A DNA stretch of 56,353 bases from an uncultured Bacteroidota bacterium (GCA_913043145.1 CAJWLP010000007.1:1-56353), one strand, 5' to 3'. Positions 35,364 to 44,296 are shown, counted from the stretch's first letter. Numbers and translations: made by a program. Notes: generated by a model not told the origin, from the letters alone.

Positions 35364-36302
35364 TTATCCTATCAAACCTCTACCTTTTTTATGGATCAAA
35401 TTTTGTTTATTCCAATCATGTAAAATTTTGTCGAGTGTGCCGTTGATGAATTTTGAACTTTTTGGAGTGCTGTACATTTTGGCAACTTCGATATACTCAT
35501 TCAAAGAAACTTTTACAGGTATATGTGGCATATATCTAAATTCAGTTAGTGCCATAAGCATTAATGTATAGTCAATTTTGGTGATTCTATCGTTATCCCA
35601 TTCGGGAGTATATTTAGCTAATGAGTTTTCGATCTCTTTTTTATTTTCAAGGTATGAGGAGATTAAATCGTCTACCATTCTTAGGTCTTCTTTTTCGTTT
35701 TTGAATAACTTAGGCAAAATAATTTTTTTATTTTGTTCATATTCATCAAAAATTTTCTCTAGACTTTTTAAAATTGGAATTTTTTCATCATACCAGTAAA
35801 TATTTTTTTCTTCCATCAAATGCTCAAATTCAACAGAATTTAAAATTAGATACTTGTATATAAAATGACTGAATTTAAAAAAATCACTCGGTCCTAAGTC
35901 GGATGCTAATATCGCTTTGTATTCTTCAGATTTTTTAATTTCTTTATAAATGACAAATAATATTTCTTTTTCCTGTGACCAACTCAATTTAGGTTTAGAT
36001 AAGTAGTTGGATATTTTTTCATCATCAGCCAGGATTTCGAGGAAAGTATTTTTGGTAAAAATTTGAAATGACTTTAAATCTTCCGATGATGTTTTGTATT
36101 TATAATCAGTCGGGTTATGATCGGTTAAAATAAAATGGGCTAGCTCTGGGCCAAATGACAAGACAGTTAGCAAGTTTTGTTCCATATCCCTTATAGATTT
36201 TTTAACAGACTTTTGAATATGTGTAGCAGAGGTTTCATTACCGTCAAACTCTGCAAAGAGAGATTGGAATGTTTTGATTCGTATTAGTCTTCTATTTATC
36301 AT
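35364..36302 (-). CDS. nusB: Transcription antitermination factor NusB, long Bacteroidota form
   Basis: Binds boxA RNA with NusE in rRNA antitermination. The product is 312 residues from ATG 36302, about twice the usual 140-150, as in other Bacteroidota: an N-terminal extension of about 180 residues precedes the helical NusB core, and the start INRRLIRIKTFQSLFAEF resembles the family's R-x-x-A-x-Q helix. The C-terminus has NDRITKIDYTLMLMALTEF, HIPVKVSLNEYIEVAKMYSTPKSSKFINGTLDKIL in pieces, the classic NusB core. An upstream ATG at 36320 would place the start inside a -7-like element, so 36302 is chosen. Confidence 0.92.
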   Translation of the reverse strand: MINRRLIRIKTFQSLFAEFDGNETSATHIQKSVKKSIRDMEQNLLTVLSFGPELAHFILTDHNPTDYKYKTSSEDLKSFQIFTKNTFLEILADDEKISNYLSKPKLSWSQEKEILFVIYKEIKKSEEYKAILASDLGPSDFFKFSHFIYKYLILNSVEFEHLMEEKNIYWYDEKIPILKSLEKIFDEYEQNKKIILPKLFKNEKEDLRMVDDLISSYLENKKEIENSLAKYTPEWDNDRITKIDYTLMLMALTEFRYMPHIPVKVSLNEYIEVAKMYSTPKSSKFINGTLDKILHDWNKQNLIHKKGRGLIG

Positions 36303-36317
36303 TGAACAAAATTGCGG

Positions 36318-36325
36318 CAAACCTA
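36318..36325 (-). promoter_or_regulatory. Candidate -7 element for the nusB operon
   Basis: Reads TAGGTTTG on the minus strand (TAnnTTTG). Transcription would start near 36312, ten bases before ATG 36302. It overlaps the alternative ATG at 36320, supporting the later start. A -33 TTG is not evident. Confidence 0.42.
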
Positions 36326-36361
36326 ACTATTAAATTAGATATTATTTAATAAATCTATTTC

Positions 36362-37807
36362 CTAATCAACTTTTTCAAATACATGTATTTCAAAAGGCTG
36401 ATCATTCATTGTCAAAAATGTTTTTTCAGGAATAATATTATGTATTTTGTTCCATGATTTATCAGATTCTAGATCAGCCAATGGTGTACCTGATTCATTT
36501 GGTCCAAAATGACTATCCCATATTAAGATATCACCCTTTTTAGAAAACTGTAAGCTAGATGCCCAAAAATCTAAATGTTCCTTTTGATTGTATGGATCAA
36601 TACCAGCAATAATTGAAAAATAGGGGTAGAGGTAAATTTTAGTTCTATTTTCAAAATCTTGATTTTCATACCAACTTAATAGCTTGTGATATTGCTCCTG
36701 TTCTTTGGATATGGCTAATGGGTACCTGTAGTCATGATATCTATAAGGTGTATATATGGTATTAATAATTAGTAGTAAAATTATAATTTTAGAAATATTT
36801 TTTCCAAATTTTGGAAACATTTTAAAAAATAGTTGATTCAATTTGTTCATTCCATAAACAACGATTATGGAGACAATAGGAGCAATTACAGTCATTACTC
36901 TAACATATCCGCAACTTCCCATCATACCTTTCCACCAAATGAAGACATGAGCTCCAAAATAGGTTAAAAATATCATGATAATTAATAGCATGTTATAGTT
37001 TACAGACTTATTAACTAAAATTAGTTCTCCAAAAAAAGAGCAGATAGTCAACAGAATAATGATGCAGACAAAGAAACCAAAGGTGTAATGTCCTGCATAC
37101 ATATAATGAAATAGACCTCCATTCCCACATATATTAATGCCTGATAATTCAAAATTGATATATGGGTTTTGAGTGATCACCCAGAAAGGGTCGCCATCAA
37201 TAACCCAACCTAAGGTGTTTAGGAATAAACTTCCTATAAACAAGTAGGGTATTAGTTTGTATTGTTTTTTTATTATTATCAAAATAATTGCCACAATACC
37301 AAGAACTATGAATCCCTCAGATCTTGAATAGGGTAAAAATCCAGCCAGAACTGCCGTCAAATTGTATTTTTTGAAGACAAATAGGTAAATTGTCAATATC
37401 ACAAGTAAAGCACAAAGAGGTTCTGTGAGTGACGATATGGTATTGTCTAAAAAAACAGGACTAAAAACGGTCAATAAAAAACCTAAAAAAGCAAATTTGA
37501 GATTAATTTTAGGAGTGATTTTGTAGACCAGTAACCCCGAAACAATTAAACACAAAATATTCAAACATATGACACCATTTATACCAAATTGAGCAAAAGG
37601 TGATGCTATTAGGTTGTATAGAGGTTTTCCCCATTGATCTAAAAATAAACTTGGGTGATTCCATGTGTTTTTAGCTATTAAATAATGAGCATAAGAATCT
37701 GAACCCCCAGACAAACCCATGGATTGAGAGGCTAATAGCATTAAAAATGTTGATAGAATTATGCAGACAATAACAACTAAATAATGTTCTATTTTGTTCT
37801 GATTCAA
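36362..37807 (-). CDS. Polytopic membrane protein, PMT/ArnT-like glycosyltransferase (GT-C) candidate
   Basis: The 481-residue protein has about ten membrane helices and a large C-terminal domain of about 110 residues. After the first helix comes SGGSDSYAHYLIAKNTWNHP (about 33-52), where GT-C enzymes hold a catalytic acidic residue, and LTVFSPVFLDNTISSLTEPL resembles the second loop. FLPYSRSEGF is another common feature of membrane mannosyltransferase-like proteins. A lipid-linked sugar is the expected donor. Acceptor is unknown. It is divergent from the ABC exporter with only 19 bases between the longest frames. Confidence 0.7.
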   Translation of the reverse strand: MNQNKIEHYLVVIVCIILSTFLMLLASQSMGLSGGSDSYAHYLIAKNTWNHPSLFLDQWGKPLYNLIASPFAQFGINGVICLNILCLIVSGLLVYKITPKINLKFAFLGFLLTVFSPVFLDNTISSLTEPLCALLVILTIYLFVFKKYNLTAVLAGFLPYSRSEGFIVLGIVAIILIIIKKQYKLIPYLFIGSLFLNTLGWVIDGDPFWVITQNPYINFELSGINICGNGGLFHYMYAGHYTFGFFVCIIILLTICSFFGELILVNKSVNYNMLLIIMIFLTYFGAHVFIWWKGMMGSCGYVRVMTVIAPIVSIIVVYGMNKLNQLFFKMFPKFGKNISKIIILLLIINTIYTPYRYHDYRYPLAISKEQEQYHKLLSWYENQDFENRTKIYLYPYFSIIAGIDPYNQKEHLDFWASSLQFSKKGDILIWDSHFGPNESGTPLADLESDKSWNKIHNIIPEKTFLTMNDQPFEIHVFEKVD

Positions 37808-37826
37808 AATTTTTGGGAATATTTAT

Positions 37827-39668
37827 ATGCTAGATTTGCCACAAAAATATACCATTTTAAATACCTTAATACTTCATCATTTGAAATCACTCCTATCCTT
37901 ATTAAAATATTTTGTTAATTACAAAAGGTATCTAATTACGGGTTTCTTATTTATTGTATTATCTAACATTTTTGCAATATTTATACCTCCTATTGTTCGG
38001 GTGTCAATTGACGGGGTATTGCTCAAATTAAAAGGGGAAAAGCTTCCAAAATATATTGAACTACTACCTGCATATTTTCATGATGAATTGGGAATCGCAA
38101 TTCTATCAGGTGGATTGATTTTGTTTGCTGCTTTGCTAAAGGGTGTCTGTATGTATTTTATGAGAATGTCAGTTATTGTTATGTCTAGGTACATTGAATA
38201 TGATCAGAAAAATGATATTTTCAAACATTATCAATCCTTGGGACAAGATTTCTATGCAAAAAATTATACAGGGGATTTAATGAACAGAATTAGCGATGAT
38301 GTTTCTAAAGTTAGAATGTTCACCGGACCTGCCATCATGTACTCATTAAACCTAACATGTATGATATTTATGGTGGTATCTATTATGTTTTATATTAATA
38401 GTTCAATTACTTTATATGTGCTTACTCCACTGCCAATTCTTGCTATGTTAATCTACTTGGTTAGTGATGCGATAAACAAAAGAAGCGACTATATTCAAAA
38501 ACGACTATCCAAGATAACCTCATTTGTTCAAGAGACATTTTCTGGAATTCAGGTTGTTAAATCATATGCTGCTGAGGATCATTTTATTAGAGATTTTGAG
38601 AGACTAAATCAAGATTATAAAAATGATAATATGTCACTTGTAAGGGTTAATGGTGTATTTATGCCTCTAGTTTTGGCATTGATTGGAATGAGTATCTTAA
38701 TCACAATTTATGTAGGAGGTAATGCAGTAGTAAAAGGTCAATTTTCATTAGGAAATATAGTAGAATACATTATTTATGTTAACATGCTAACTTGGCCAGT
38801 TGCTAGCTTGGGATATGTTACCTCATTAGTTCAGAGAGGGGCTGCATCTCAACGCCGGATTGATGAGTTTATGAACATCCAATCAGTAAAGCATATTGGT
38901 AAATCTACAATCAAAAAATTATCAAATCAGATTGAATTTAAGGATGTTTGGTTTCGCTATGACGAGAAAACACCTTGGGTACTAAAATCAGTCAATTTTG
39001 TAATCGATGCTCAGAAAAAAATTGGGATTATTGGTGCAACTGGAAGTGGTAAAAGCACAATATCAAAGCTATTAATGGGTATTTACAAACCATCCAAAGG
39101 GAACATAAAAATCGATGGAATACCGATACAAGATTATAACAGAAAAAGCTTAAGTGCGATTTTTGGATATGTTTCACAGGATATTTTTTTATTTTCTGAT
39201 ACAGTTAGAAATAACATTCTTATTGGTGCTAATTCCCAGAGTGATTATAATAATTTGAATGCAGTGATTATTTGTTCAGAACTAGAAAATGAAATTAATT
39301 CTTTCCCTAATGGGATTGAAACTGTACTAGGTGAAAGAGGAATTACCTTAAGTGGTGGACAAAAACAAAGGATGTCCATTGCTAGAGCCTTGATAAGAAA
39401 ACCTAGTGTTTTACTAATTGATAATGGTTTATCGGCCGTGGATACAAAAACTGAGCTTAAGTTAAAACAGAATATCAAATCATGGAATACTAATAATACA
39501 ACCATATTTATAAGTCATAGAATTTCCACGGTTCAAGATTGCGACCATATAATTTTTTTAGATCAGGGTAAAATTATTAAATCAGGATCACATGAATACC
39601 TTAAGGATTCTTGTGCATTCTATACCATGTTATATGAAAAACAATCGGAGTTTTCAGATAAAACCTGA
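37827..39668 (+). CDS. ABC exporter, fused permease-ATPase (MsbA-like)
   Basis: Likely exports a lipid or amphipathic substrate. The 613-residue protein has six helices in the first 340 residues and an ATPase domain after it: Walker A GATGSGKST (about 403-411), Q-loop GYVSQDIFLF, signature LSGGQ (508-512), and H-loop FISHRIS. Walker B reads LLIDNGLSAVD: the residue after Asp532 is Asn533 instead of the catalytic Glu. The protein from ATG 37827 has 18 extra N-terminal residues; a TTG at 37881 opening LKSLLSLLKYFVNYK fits homologues and the promoter better, so the start is uncertain. Confidence 0.92.
   Translation: MLDLPQKYTILNTLILHHLKSLLSLLKYFVNYKRYLITGFLFIVLSNIFAIFIPPIVRVSIDGVLLKLKGEKLPKYIELLPAYFHDELGIAILSGGLILFAALLKGVCMYFMRMSVIVMSRYIEYDQKNDIFKHYQSLGQDFYAKNYTGDLMNRISDDVSKVRMFTGPAIMYSLNLTCMIFMVVSIMFYINSSITLYVLTPLPILAMLIYLVSDAINKRSDYIQKRLSKITSFVQETFSGIQVVKSYAAEDHFIRDFERLNQDYKNDNMSLVRVNGVFMPLVLALIGMSILITIYVGGNAVVKGQFSLGNIVEYIIYVNMLTWPVASLGYVTSLVQRGAASQRRIDEFMNIQSVKHIGKSTIKKLSNQIEFKDVWFRYDEKTPWVLKSVNFVIDAQKKIGIIGATGSGKSTISKLLMGIYKPSKGNIKIDGIPIQDYNRKSLSAIFGYVSQDIFLFSDTVRNNILIGANSQSDYNNLNAVIICSELENEINSFPNGIETVLGERGITLSGGQKQRMSIARALIRKPSVLLIDNGLSAVDTKTELKLKQNIKSWNTNNTTIFISHRISTVQDCDHIIFLDQGKIIKSGSHEYLKDSCAFYTMLYEKQSEFSDKT
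37831..37849. promoter_or_regulatory. Paired divergent -7 elements between the PMT-like gene and the ABC exporter
   Basis: TAGATTTG at 37831-37838 on the plus strand, and TATTTTTG on the minus strand (37849-37842), both fit TAnnTTTG and lie three bases apart. The minus element would start the PMT-like transcript near 37836. The plus element would start a transcript near 37844, downstream of the exporter's ATG at 37827. -33 elements are poor. Confidence 0.4.
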
Positions 39669-39733
39669 ATACACTAAAATACAGATATGTTTTTTTTGCG
39701 TTATTTTGTATGATTAATAAAAAGTTATAATTC

Positions 39734-40036
39734 ATGAGTGATTCAAATTATGAGAGAGAAGAAGTATTCTCTAGGAGAGTAAGAGCAGGAAAAAGAACGT
39801 ATTTTTTTGATGTAAAGAAAAGCAATACTTCCAGAGGTGAGGATTTTTATATTACCATCACTGAGAGTAAGAAAAAGTTTGAGGGATATGTCAAGCATAA
39901 AATATTTTTGTATAAAGAAGATTTTAATAAATTTTCTGAGGCATTTACTCAGACAGTAAATCATGTTAAAAGTGAACTTATGCCTGAATATGATTTTGAC
40001 GAGTATACCAATCGTGAGGATAATAAAGACTATTAA
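39734..40036 (+). CDS. DUF3276 protein, PUR-alpha-like nucleic acid-binding domain
   Basis: A 100-residue cytoplasmic protein of the Bacteroidota DUF3276 family. It carries a PUR repeat (about residues 8-80): EEVFSRRVRAGKRTYFFDVK and GEDFYITITESKKKF form a beta-sheet, and HKIFLYKEDFNKFSEAF the helix. PUR-alpha relatives bind single-stranded DNA and RNA. An acidic C-terminal tail follows. It lies 65 bases after the ABC exporter gene and 28 bases before the DUF4199 gene. Its target in the cell is unknown. Confidence 0.88.
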   Translation: MSDSNYEREEVFSRRVRAGKRTYFFDVKKSNTSRGEDFYITITESKKKFEGYVKHKIFLYKEDFNKFSEAFTQTVNHVKSELMPEYDFDEYTNREDNKDY

Positions 40037-40064
40037 TACTTTAAAAAAATCTTAATAATTTGCT

Positions 40065-40586
40065 ATGCAAAAATCAAGTTGGATTTTTGGAATTTTGGCG
40101 GGAATTTTATCTGCGATTTTAGAATATCTATTTTTCAAGAGTTCTGAGTCAAATGCCAATACCATGTTTCTCTCAAAAATATTGATTCTGACTTTGTGCA
40201 TAGTTTTGGGACTTATTTTAGCTAAAAAATTACTTGGGGGCACGATAAGCATCGCTCGAACTATATTGACTGGTGGAGTTATTTCAATAGTTCGTGCAAT
40301 TGTTATGATAATTACTTTTATGTTATTGTATTTTCCAAATGGTGAATTCTATCAATCAAAAGTAGAAATTGCTTATAAACAAGCTGCCAAAAAAGTACAA
40401 CAGGATGATGAAATAAAACCTGCTGACAAGGCTATGGAACTCGAAGAAATAAAAAGTCAAATAGCAGCTCAATACAAACCTGCTGGTTATGCAATGATGA
40501 ATATTGGAAGTAGCTTGGTTACTGGGTTAATCGTTTCTATTTTAATGGCAGCTTTTATTGCTAGTAATATGATGTATAAACAATAA
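40065..40586 (+). CDS. DUF4199 membrane protein
   Basis: The 173-residue protein has four helices (about 6-22, 34-52, 65-88 and 148-168) and a soluble loop of about 50 residues (about 95-145) rich in Lys, Glu and Gln. The segment YFPNGEFYQSKVEIAYKQAAKK is typical of DUF4199, a Bacteroidota family often encoded beside a GT2 or acyltransferase gene. Function is unknown. Its stop codon shares one base with the ATG of the SRPBCC gene. Confidence 0.78.
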   Translation: MQKSSWIFGILAGILSAILEYLFFKSSESNANTMFLSKILILTLCIVLGLILAKKLLGGTISIARTILTGGVISIVRAIVMIITFMLLYFPNGEFYQSKVEIAYKQAAKKVQQDDEIKPADKAMELEEIKSQIAAQYKPAGYAMMNIGSSLVTGLIVSILMAAFIASNMMYKQ

Positions 40587-40987
40587 TGTTAACAATAAAA
40601 AGTAAAACAATCTCTACGAATAAATCCACAAAAGATGTTTTTAACTATTTGTCTGAATTATCAAATTTTGAAGATTTAATGCCAATAAATGTTAAGAGTT
40701 TTCAGGTGATGAATAATCAGGTTATATTAGATATTCAAGGTATTGGTAAACTTGAACTTGCTGTAGTAGAATCGGAAAGTCCTCATAAAATTATTATGGT
40801 ACCCCAAAATAGGGTCCCGTTTAAGTTTGATATTCATTGGAATATTCAATCAATAAAGGATAATCAATCTCAAATACAAGCTATTATTAATGCCGACTTA
40901 AACATGATGATGAGAATGATGGCAGAAAAACCTCTAAATGATTTTATTAATTCCCAAATTCATAAATTATCTGACCAGCTATCTTGA
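40586..40987 (+). CDS. SRPBCC-fold protein (START/polyketide cyclase-like)
   Basis: A 133-residue single-domain protein. The N-terminal KSKTISTNKSTKDVFNYLSE and following FEDLMP match the start of SRPBCC hydrophobic-pocket proteins, with alternating strands (VILDIQGIGKLELAVV, FDIHWNIQSI) and a long C-terminal helix (PLNDFINSQIHKLSDQL). Ligand unknown. It overlaps DUF4199 by one base and the acyltransferase by four, so it is probably translated with both. A role in lipid handling is suggested by the acyltransferase only. Confidence 0.8.
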   Translation: MLTIKSKTISTNKSTKDVFNYLSELSNFEDLMPINVKSFQVMNNQVILDIQGIGKLELAVVESESPHKIIMVPQNRVPFKFDIHWNIQSIKDNQSQIQAIINADLNMMMRMMAEKPLNDFINSQIHKLSDQLS

Positions 40988-41724
40988 TTAAACGTATACT
41001 AAAGTACATCTGGACAATCTATTTTTTTGTAAGTTTTGTACTAATTTTTCTGATTTTATACCCTGCTTTTTTGATTCTTTTATCCAGAGGAAAATGGTAT
41101 CCCAAAGCACATTATCTAAGAAAAATATGGGGTAAAATACTCATGATAATCTCGGGTCTGTATGGAAAGACTGAATATGAGGAACCATTACAAAAAAATA
41201 AGACTTATATATTCACTCCAAATCATTTTTCCTATTTTGATATTGTGTCTGTAAATACTCAAATGCCTTATTTTTTTAGTTTTATGGCAAAAAAAGAGTT
41301 GTCAGATATTCCATTATTTAGAATTTTTTTCAGGACGATTGACATGCCAGTAGATCGAAGTTCCAAAGAGGGAGCTAAACGAGCATATTATTTAGCTCAC
41401 AAAAAATTAAAAAGTGGAATAAGTTTGCTTAACTTCCCTGAAGGTGGCATAGGCAATGAGGTGCCTCTGATGAGAAAATTTAAGATGGGTCCTTTTAAGA
41501 TGGCCATAGAGCATGGGCTAGAAATTGTTCCAATTACTTTGCCTGATAATTGGAAAAGATTGCCTTGTGGTGAATTTATTCCTCAAGGGACACCAGGTAG
41601 AATGAGAATGTTTGTTCATCGACCAATTCCTACAGATGGTCTAAAGTCTGGTGATGAAGTTGAGCTGGCAAGTAAAGTTTATCGTATAATTGAGGATAAA
41701 TTTAACGAAATGAATAGCTTATGA
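40984..41724 (+). CDS. Lysophospholipid acyltransferase family protein (PlsC-like)
   Basis: Probably acylates lysophosphatidic acid or a related lipid at the inner membrane. The 246-residue protein has an N-terminal helix (about 10-31). The catalytic HX4D motif is in NHFSYFD (about residues 79-85), and motif III appears as FPEGGIG (about 156-162), where Gly replaces the usual Thr/Ser. PVDRSSKEGAKRA is motif II. The start is a TTG forming a TTGA overlap with the SRPBCC gene. Ends with a 4-base overlap with gatC. Confidence 0.88.
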   Translation: MIKRILKYIWTIYFFVSFVLIFLILYPAFLILLSRGKWYPKAHYLRKIWGKILMIISGLYGKTEYEEPLQKNKTYIFTPNHFSYFDIVSVNTQMPYFFSFMAKKELSDIPLFRIFFRTIDMPVDRSSKEGAKRAYYLAHKKLKSGISLLNFPEGGIGNEVPLMRKFKMGPFKMAIEHGLEIVPITLPDNWKRLPCGEFIPQGTPGRMRMFVHRPIPTDGLKSGDEVELASKVYRIIEDKFNEMNSL

Positions 41725-42011
41725 AGCTTGATAATATAAAATTAAAAGAATTGGCTCATTTGGCTCGTTTGGAGTTTTCAGATGAGGAGTTAATTGATAT
41801 TGGCAATGATTTAAAAAAAATTATTGAGTTCTGTGACCAACTAAAATCAGTTGATACAGAAGGAATAGACCCTTTAATTTATTTATCTGATGAAATAAAT
41901 GTTTTGCGGGATGATCAGATTAAACATGGATTAAAAAAAGAAGATGCACTTAAAAACGCACCTGCATCAGATTCAGATTATTTTAAAGTACCTAAAGTAA
42001 TTACGAAGTAA
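41721..42011 (+). CDS. gatC: Asp-tRNA(Asn)/Glu-tRNA(Gln) amidotransferase subunit C
   Basis: Small subunit that stabilises GatA-GatB during transamidation of mischarged tRNA. The 96-residue protein shows the family's [15 protein letters not shown] near residues 10-24, [16 protein letters not shown] in the middle, and [18 protein letters not shown] at the C-terminus. It overlaps the acyltransferase by 4 bases and the ABC ATPase by one base. gatA and gatB are not in the window. Confidence 0.95.
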   Translation: MKLDNIKLKELAHLARLEFSDEELIDIGNDLKKIIEFCDQLKSVDTEGIDPLIYLSDEINVLRDDQIKHGLKKEDALKNAPASDSDYFKVPKVITK

Positions 42012-42694
42012 TGGCCCTAATTGACTTAAGAAATATCTCTAAAATTTATCAGATGGGTTCCTCTCAAATCAACGCTCTTGATGACTTAAATTGTCAAATA
42101 GATAAGGGTGATTATGTAGCTTTAATGGGCCCCTCAGGTTCAGGTAAGTCAACTTTGATGAATATCATTGGATGTTTAGATACTCCTTCCAAAGGAGTTT
42201 ATTCACTGAATGATACCAATGTTAGTGATATGACAGATGATGAACTGGCTTCCATAAGAAATATTGAAATTGGCTTTGTATTTCAATCATTTAATCTGTT
42301 GCCTCGAACGAGTGCAATTGAAAATGTTTCGCTGCCACTAATATATGCTGGAGTGCCCAAAAAAGAACGTTTAGATCGAGCCAAAAAAGTTCTAGAAAAG
42401 GTAGGATTGGGAGATAGGACTGACCACAAACCCAATGAATTAAGTGGTGGTCAAAGGCAACGTGTGGCAATAGCGAGAGCCTTGATTAATAACCCATCAA
42501 TTGTTTTGGCAGATGAGCCTACTGGGAATTTGGATAGCAAGAGCAGTCTGGAAATTATGAATCTTTTTAGCAAAATACATCAAGAAGGGAATACGGTTGT
42601 GATGGTAACCCATGAGGAAGATATTGCAAAATATGCAAAAAGAACAATTAGAATGATTGATGGAAAACTAGCTGACCAATTAATTGTTAAGTAA
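42011..42694 (+). CDS. ABC transporter ATPase, LolD/MacB type
   Basis: A 227-residue ATP-binding subunit of the lipoprotein-release or macrolide-efflux type. It has Walker [10 protein letters not shown] (about 38-46), Q-loop [10 protein letters not shown], signature LSGGQRQR (about 144-151), Walker [15 protein letters not shown] (about 162-175) and H-loop VMVTHEED, all intact. The permease is not adjacent, so the partner (LolCE-like, MacB-like or FtsX-like) is unknown. It shares one base with gatC and is 18 bases before the adenosyltransferase gene. Confidence 0.92.
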   Translation: MALIDLRNISKIYQMGSSQINALDDLNCQIDKGDYVALMGPSGSGKSTLMNIIGCLDTPSKGVYSLNDTNVSDMTDDELASIRNIEIGFVFQSFNLLPRTSAIENVSLPLIYAGVPKKERLDRAKKVLEKVGLGDRTDHKPNELSGGQRQRVAIARALINNPSIVLADEPTGNLDSKSSLEIMNLFSKIHQEGNTVVMVTHEEDIAKYAKRTIRMIDGKLADQLIVK

Positions 42695-42712
42695 CTATTA
42701 AGGTTAAAATCG

Positions 42713-43243
42713 ATGAAAATCTATACCAAAACTGGTGACAAAGGAGAGACATCTTTACTTGGTGGTACAAGAGTTAGTAAAGCCCATCACAAATTAGAGG
42801 CTTATGGAACTGTTGATGAGTTAAATTCTACAATTGGGTTAATCGCAGCAATGAATCCTGTTCATCAAAATTTTCTATTAAATATTCAGCATAAATTATT
42901 CAATATTGGCAGCGAACTTGCTGCTGAAAAGAATCTTTCTTTTCCACTTCCTGAATTAACTGAAGAGGAAATAAACGTTTTAGAAAAAGAAATTGACCGT
43001 TTAAATGAAAAACTTCCGAAATTAAAAAACTTTATACTGCCCGGGGGTTCTGTTATAAGTGCTCATACACAAATCGCACGATGTGTTTGTAGAAGAGCCG
43101 AGAGAAATGTAGTGGGATTAAATGAATCAAAATACACCACAATCATTGGGTATCTTAACCGACTGAGTGATTACTTGTTTGTTTTAAGCAGAGATTTTCT
43201 TAGGTTAGAGGGGGTGGAAGAAATTAAATGGGAGAAAGAATAA
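42713..43243 (+). CDS. Cob(I)alamin adenosyltransferase, PduO type
   Basis: Adenosylates cob(I)alamin to coenzyme B12. The 176-residue protein has KIYTKTGDKGETSLLGGTRV at the N-terminus (ATP-binding TKTGDxG motif), a core of helices, FILPGGSVISAHTQIARCVCRRAER (about residues 107-131, the PGG-x-x-x-A-x-L-x-x-A-R motif), and LNRLSDYLFVLSRD (about 145-158). Length is normal. It ends one base from the convergent TPR lipoprotein gene. Confidence 0.95.
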   Translation: MKIYTKTGDKGETSLLGGTRVSKAHHKLEAYGTVDELNSTIGLIAAMNPVHQNFLLNIQHKLFNIGSELAAEKNLSFPLPELTEEEINVLEKEIDRLNEKLPKLKNFILPGGSVISAHTQIARCVCRRAERNVVGLNESKYTTIIGYLNRLSDYLFVLSRDFLRLEGVEEIKWEKE

Positions 43244-43244
43244 A

Positions 43245-43955
43245 TTACCTTCTACCAGTCATCATTTTTTCTAATTCCATCAATACATATCGAGGCATTT
43301 CAAATTGTTCAAATTCTTCAATACTCTTTTGAAGATATCTCACGGCAGTACTTACATCTTGTTTTCTCTCTAGTGCATTATTACCAATTAGAAATAATGT
43401 AGCAGCCTTAATAGGGACGAGCTGATTTCCTCCGGATACTGGTCCTGGCATTGGAACCATGGTTTGGGCAACGAGTGAATCTTGATCTGAAAGTTCCAAT
43501 ACTTCATTACTTAAACTATCAAATAACGGTTGATTGCCATTTTCATATTGAATTACTATTTTTTGAAAAAGATACTTATAGTTATTTGTTGTTACCAGCA
43601 GGTTATTTATAAATTCTTCTGCAATTTCTGTTTCACCCATCTGTTGATATGCTAATGCCATATTCTCTTTAAGTTGTCCATCTGCCTTTCCTGACGCATA
43701 AACTATTTCAGCGTATTTTAATCCTGCTTTAAAATTACCTGATTTCATATAAATTCTTGATAACGAATCTTGATATTTAAGATCTAGAGTATCCAAGAGT
43801 ATAATTTGATTTAAAGCCAACTTTGCAGTGGAAGCATCGTTGTTCAGTAAAGCTTGTTCATAAAGATTTTTAGCATTTGTTAATTGATTTTTATTTTGAT
43901 TGCATCCTAACATAATAAATGCAAATAGGAAGGGGAGTAGCGATTTTTTTGACAT
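43245..43955 (-). CDS. Tetratricopeptide-repeat lipoprotein
   Basis: The 236-residue product has a lipoprotein signal peptide (FAFIMLGCNQ, Cys18). Several degenerate TPR helices follow: ANLYEQALLNNDASTAKLAL-type pairs near 28-50, AGLKYAEIVYASGKADGQLK near 76-95 and AVRYLQKSIEEFEQFEMPRYV near the C-terminus. TPR lipoproteins usually scaffold protein complexes in the periplasm. No partner gene is apparent; it is transcribed alone toward the adenosyltransferase gene. A -7 element lies nearly at its start. Confidence 0.75.
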   Translation of the reverse strand: MSKKSLLPFLFAFIMLGCNQNKNQLTNAKNLYEQALLNNDASTAKLALNQIILLDTLDLKYQDSLSRIYMKSGNFKAGLKYAEIVYASGKADGQLKENMALAYQQMGETEIAEEFINNLLVTTNNYKYLFQKIVIQYENGNQPLFDSLSNEVLELSDQDSLVAQTMVPMPGPVSGGNQLVPIKAATLFLIGNNALERKQDVSTAVRYLQKSIEEFEQFEMPRYVLMELEKMMTGRR

Positions 43956-43963
43956 ATTTGGGA

Positions 43964-43971
43964 CAAATGTA
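43964..43971 (-). promoter_or_regulatory. Candidate -7 element for the TPR lipoprotein
   Basis: Reads TACATTTG on the minus strand (TAnnTTTG), ending 9 bases from the ATG at 43955. The leader would be only a few bases. A -33 TTG is not obvious. Confidence 0.38.
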
Positions 43972-44288
43972 GAAATAATTGGTTTTTATTTTTTCATTTT
44001 TATTACCTTATGTAGTTGACTAGATTATTGAACTCTATCTAAAACTAAATGTCATGAGTGGTTCTAAAACCTTTACTCAATGTGCAGGTTTAAAATTATG
44101 ACTAATTGAACAAATTTTTTTTTGCTACTAAAGTCAGATGGTATTCCCCAATAATTGCCCATACTATAAGACATGTATATTAGTTGAGATCAGGTCATTG
44201 TTTATTAAAATATTAAATGAAAAAGGTATAGATATGCTTTTCAAGGTAATATATTATTAATAATGTGCTAGTGCTAGTTGGTAATCTA
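43972..44288. other. Intergenic region of about 340 bases, no gene seen
   Basis: This is the longest gap of the window. It is AT-rich with many stop codons in all frames and only very short frames. I saw no tRNA cloverleaf, no SRP RNA tetraloop-type motif despite ffh being next to it, and no strong hairpin with a T run. A weak 6-pair inverted AAACCT/AGGTTT near 44070-44095 is not convincing. It holds divergent promoters at its two ends. Confidence 0.5.
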
Positions 44289-44296
44289 TAAATTTG
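44289..44296 (+). promoter_or_regulatory. Candidate -7 element for ffh
   Basis: TAAATTTG fits TAnnTTTG and ends 16 bases before the ffh ATG at 44313. Transcription would begin near 44302. A -33 TTG at the usual distance is absent; a TTG lies only 8 bases upstream. Confidence 0.4.

Noticed and set aside
43972-44288. SRP RNA next to ffh
   Set aside because: No GGAAG/AGCAG-type loop or long hairpin was seen; only a short GATCAGGTCA match.
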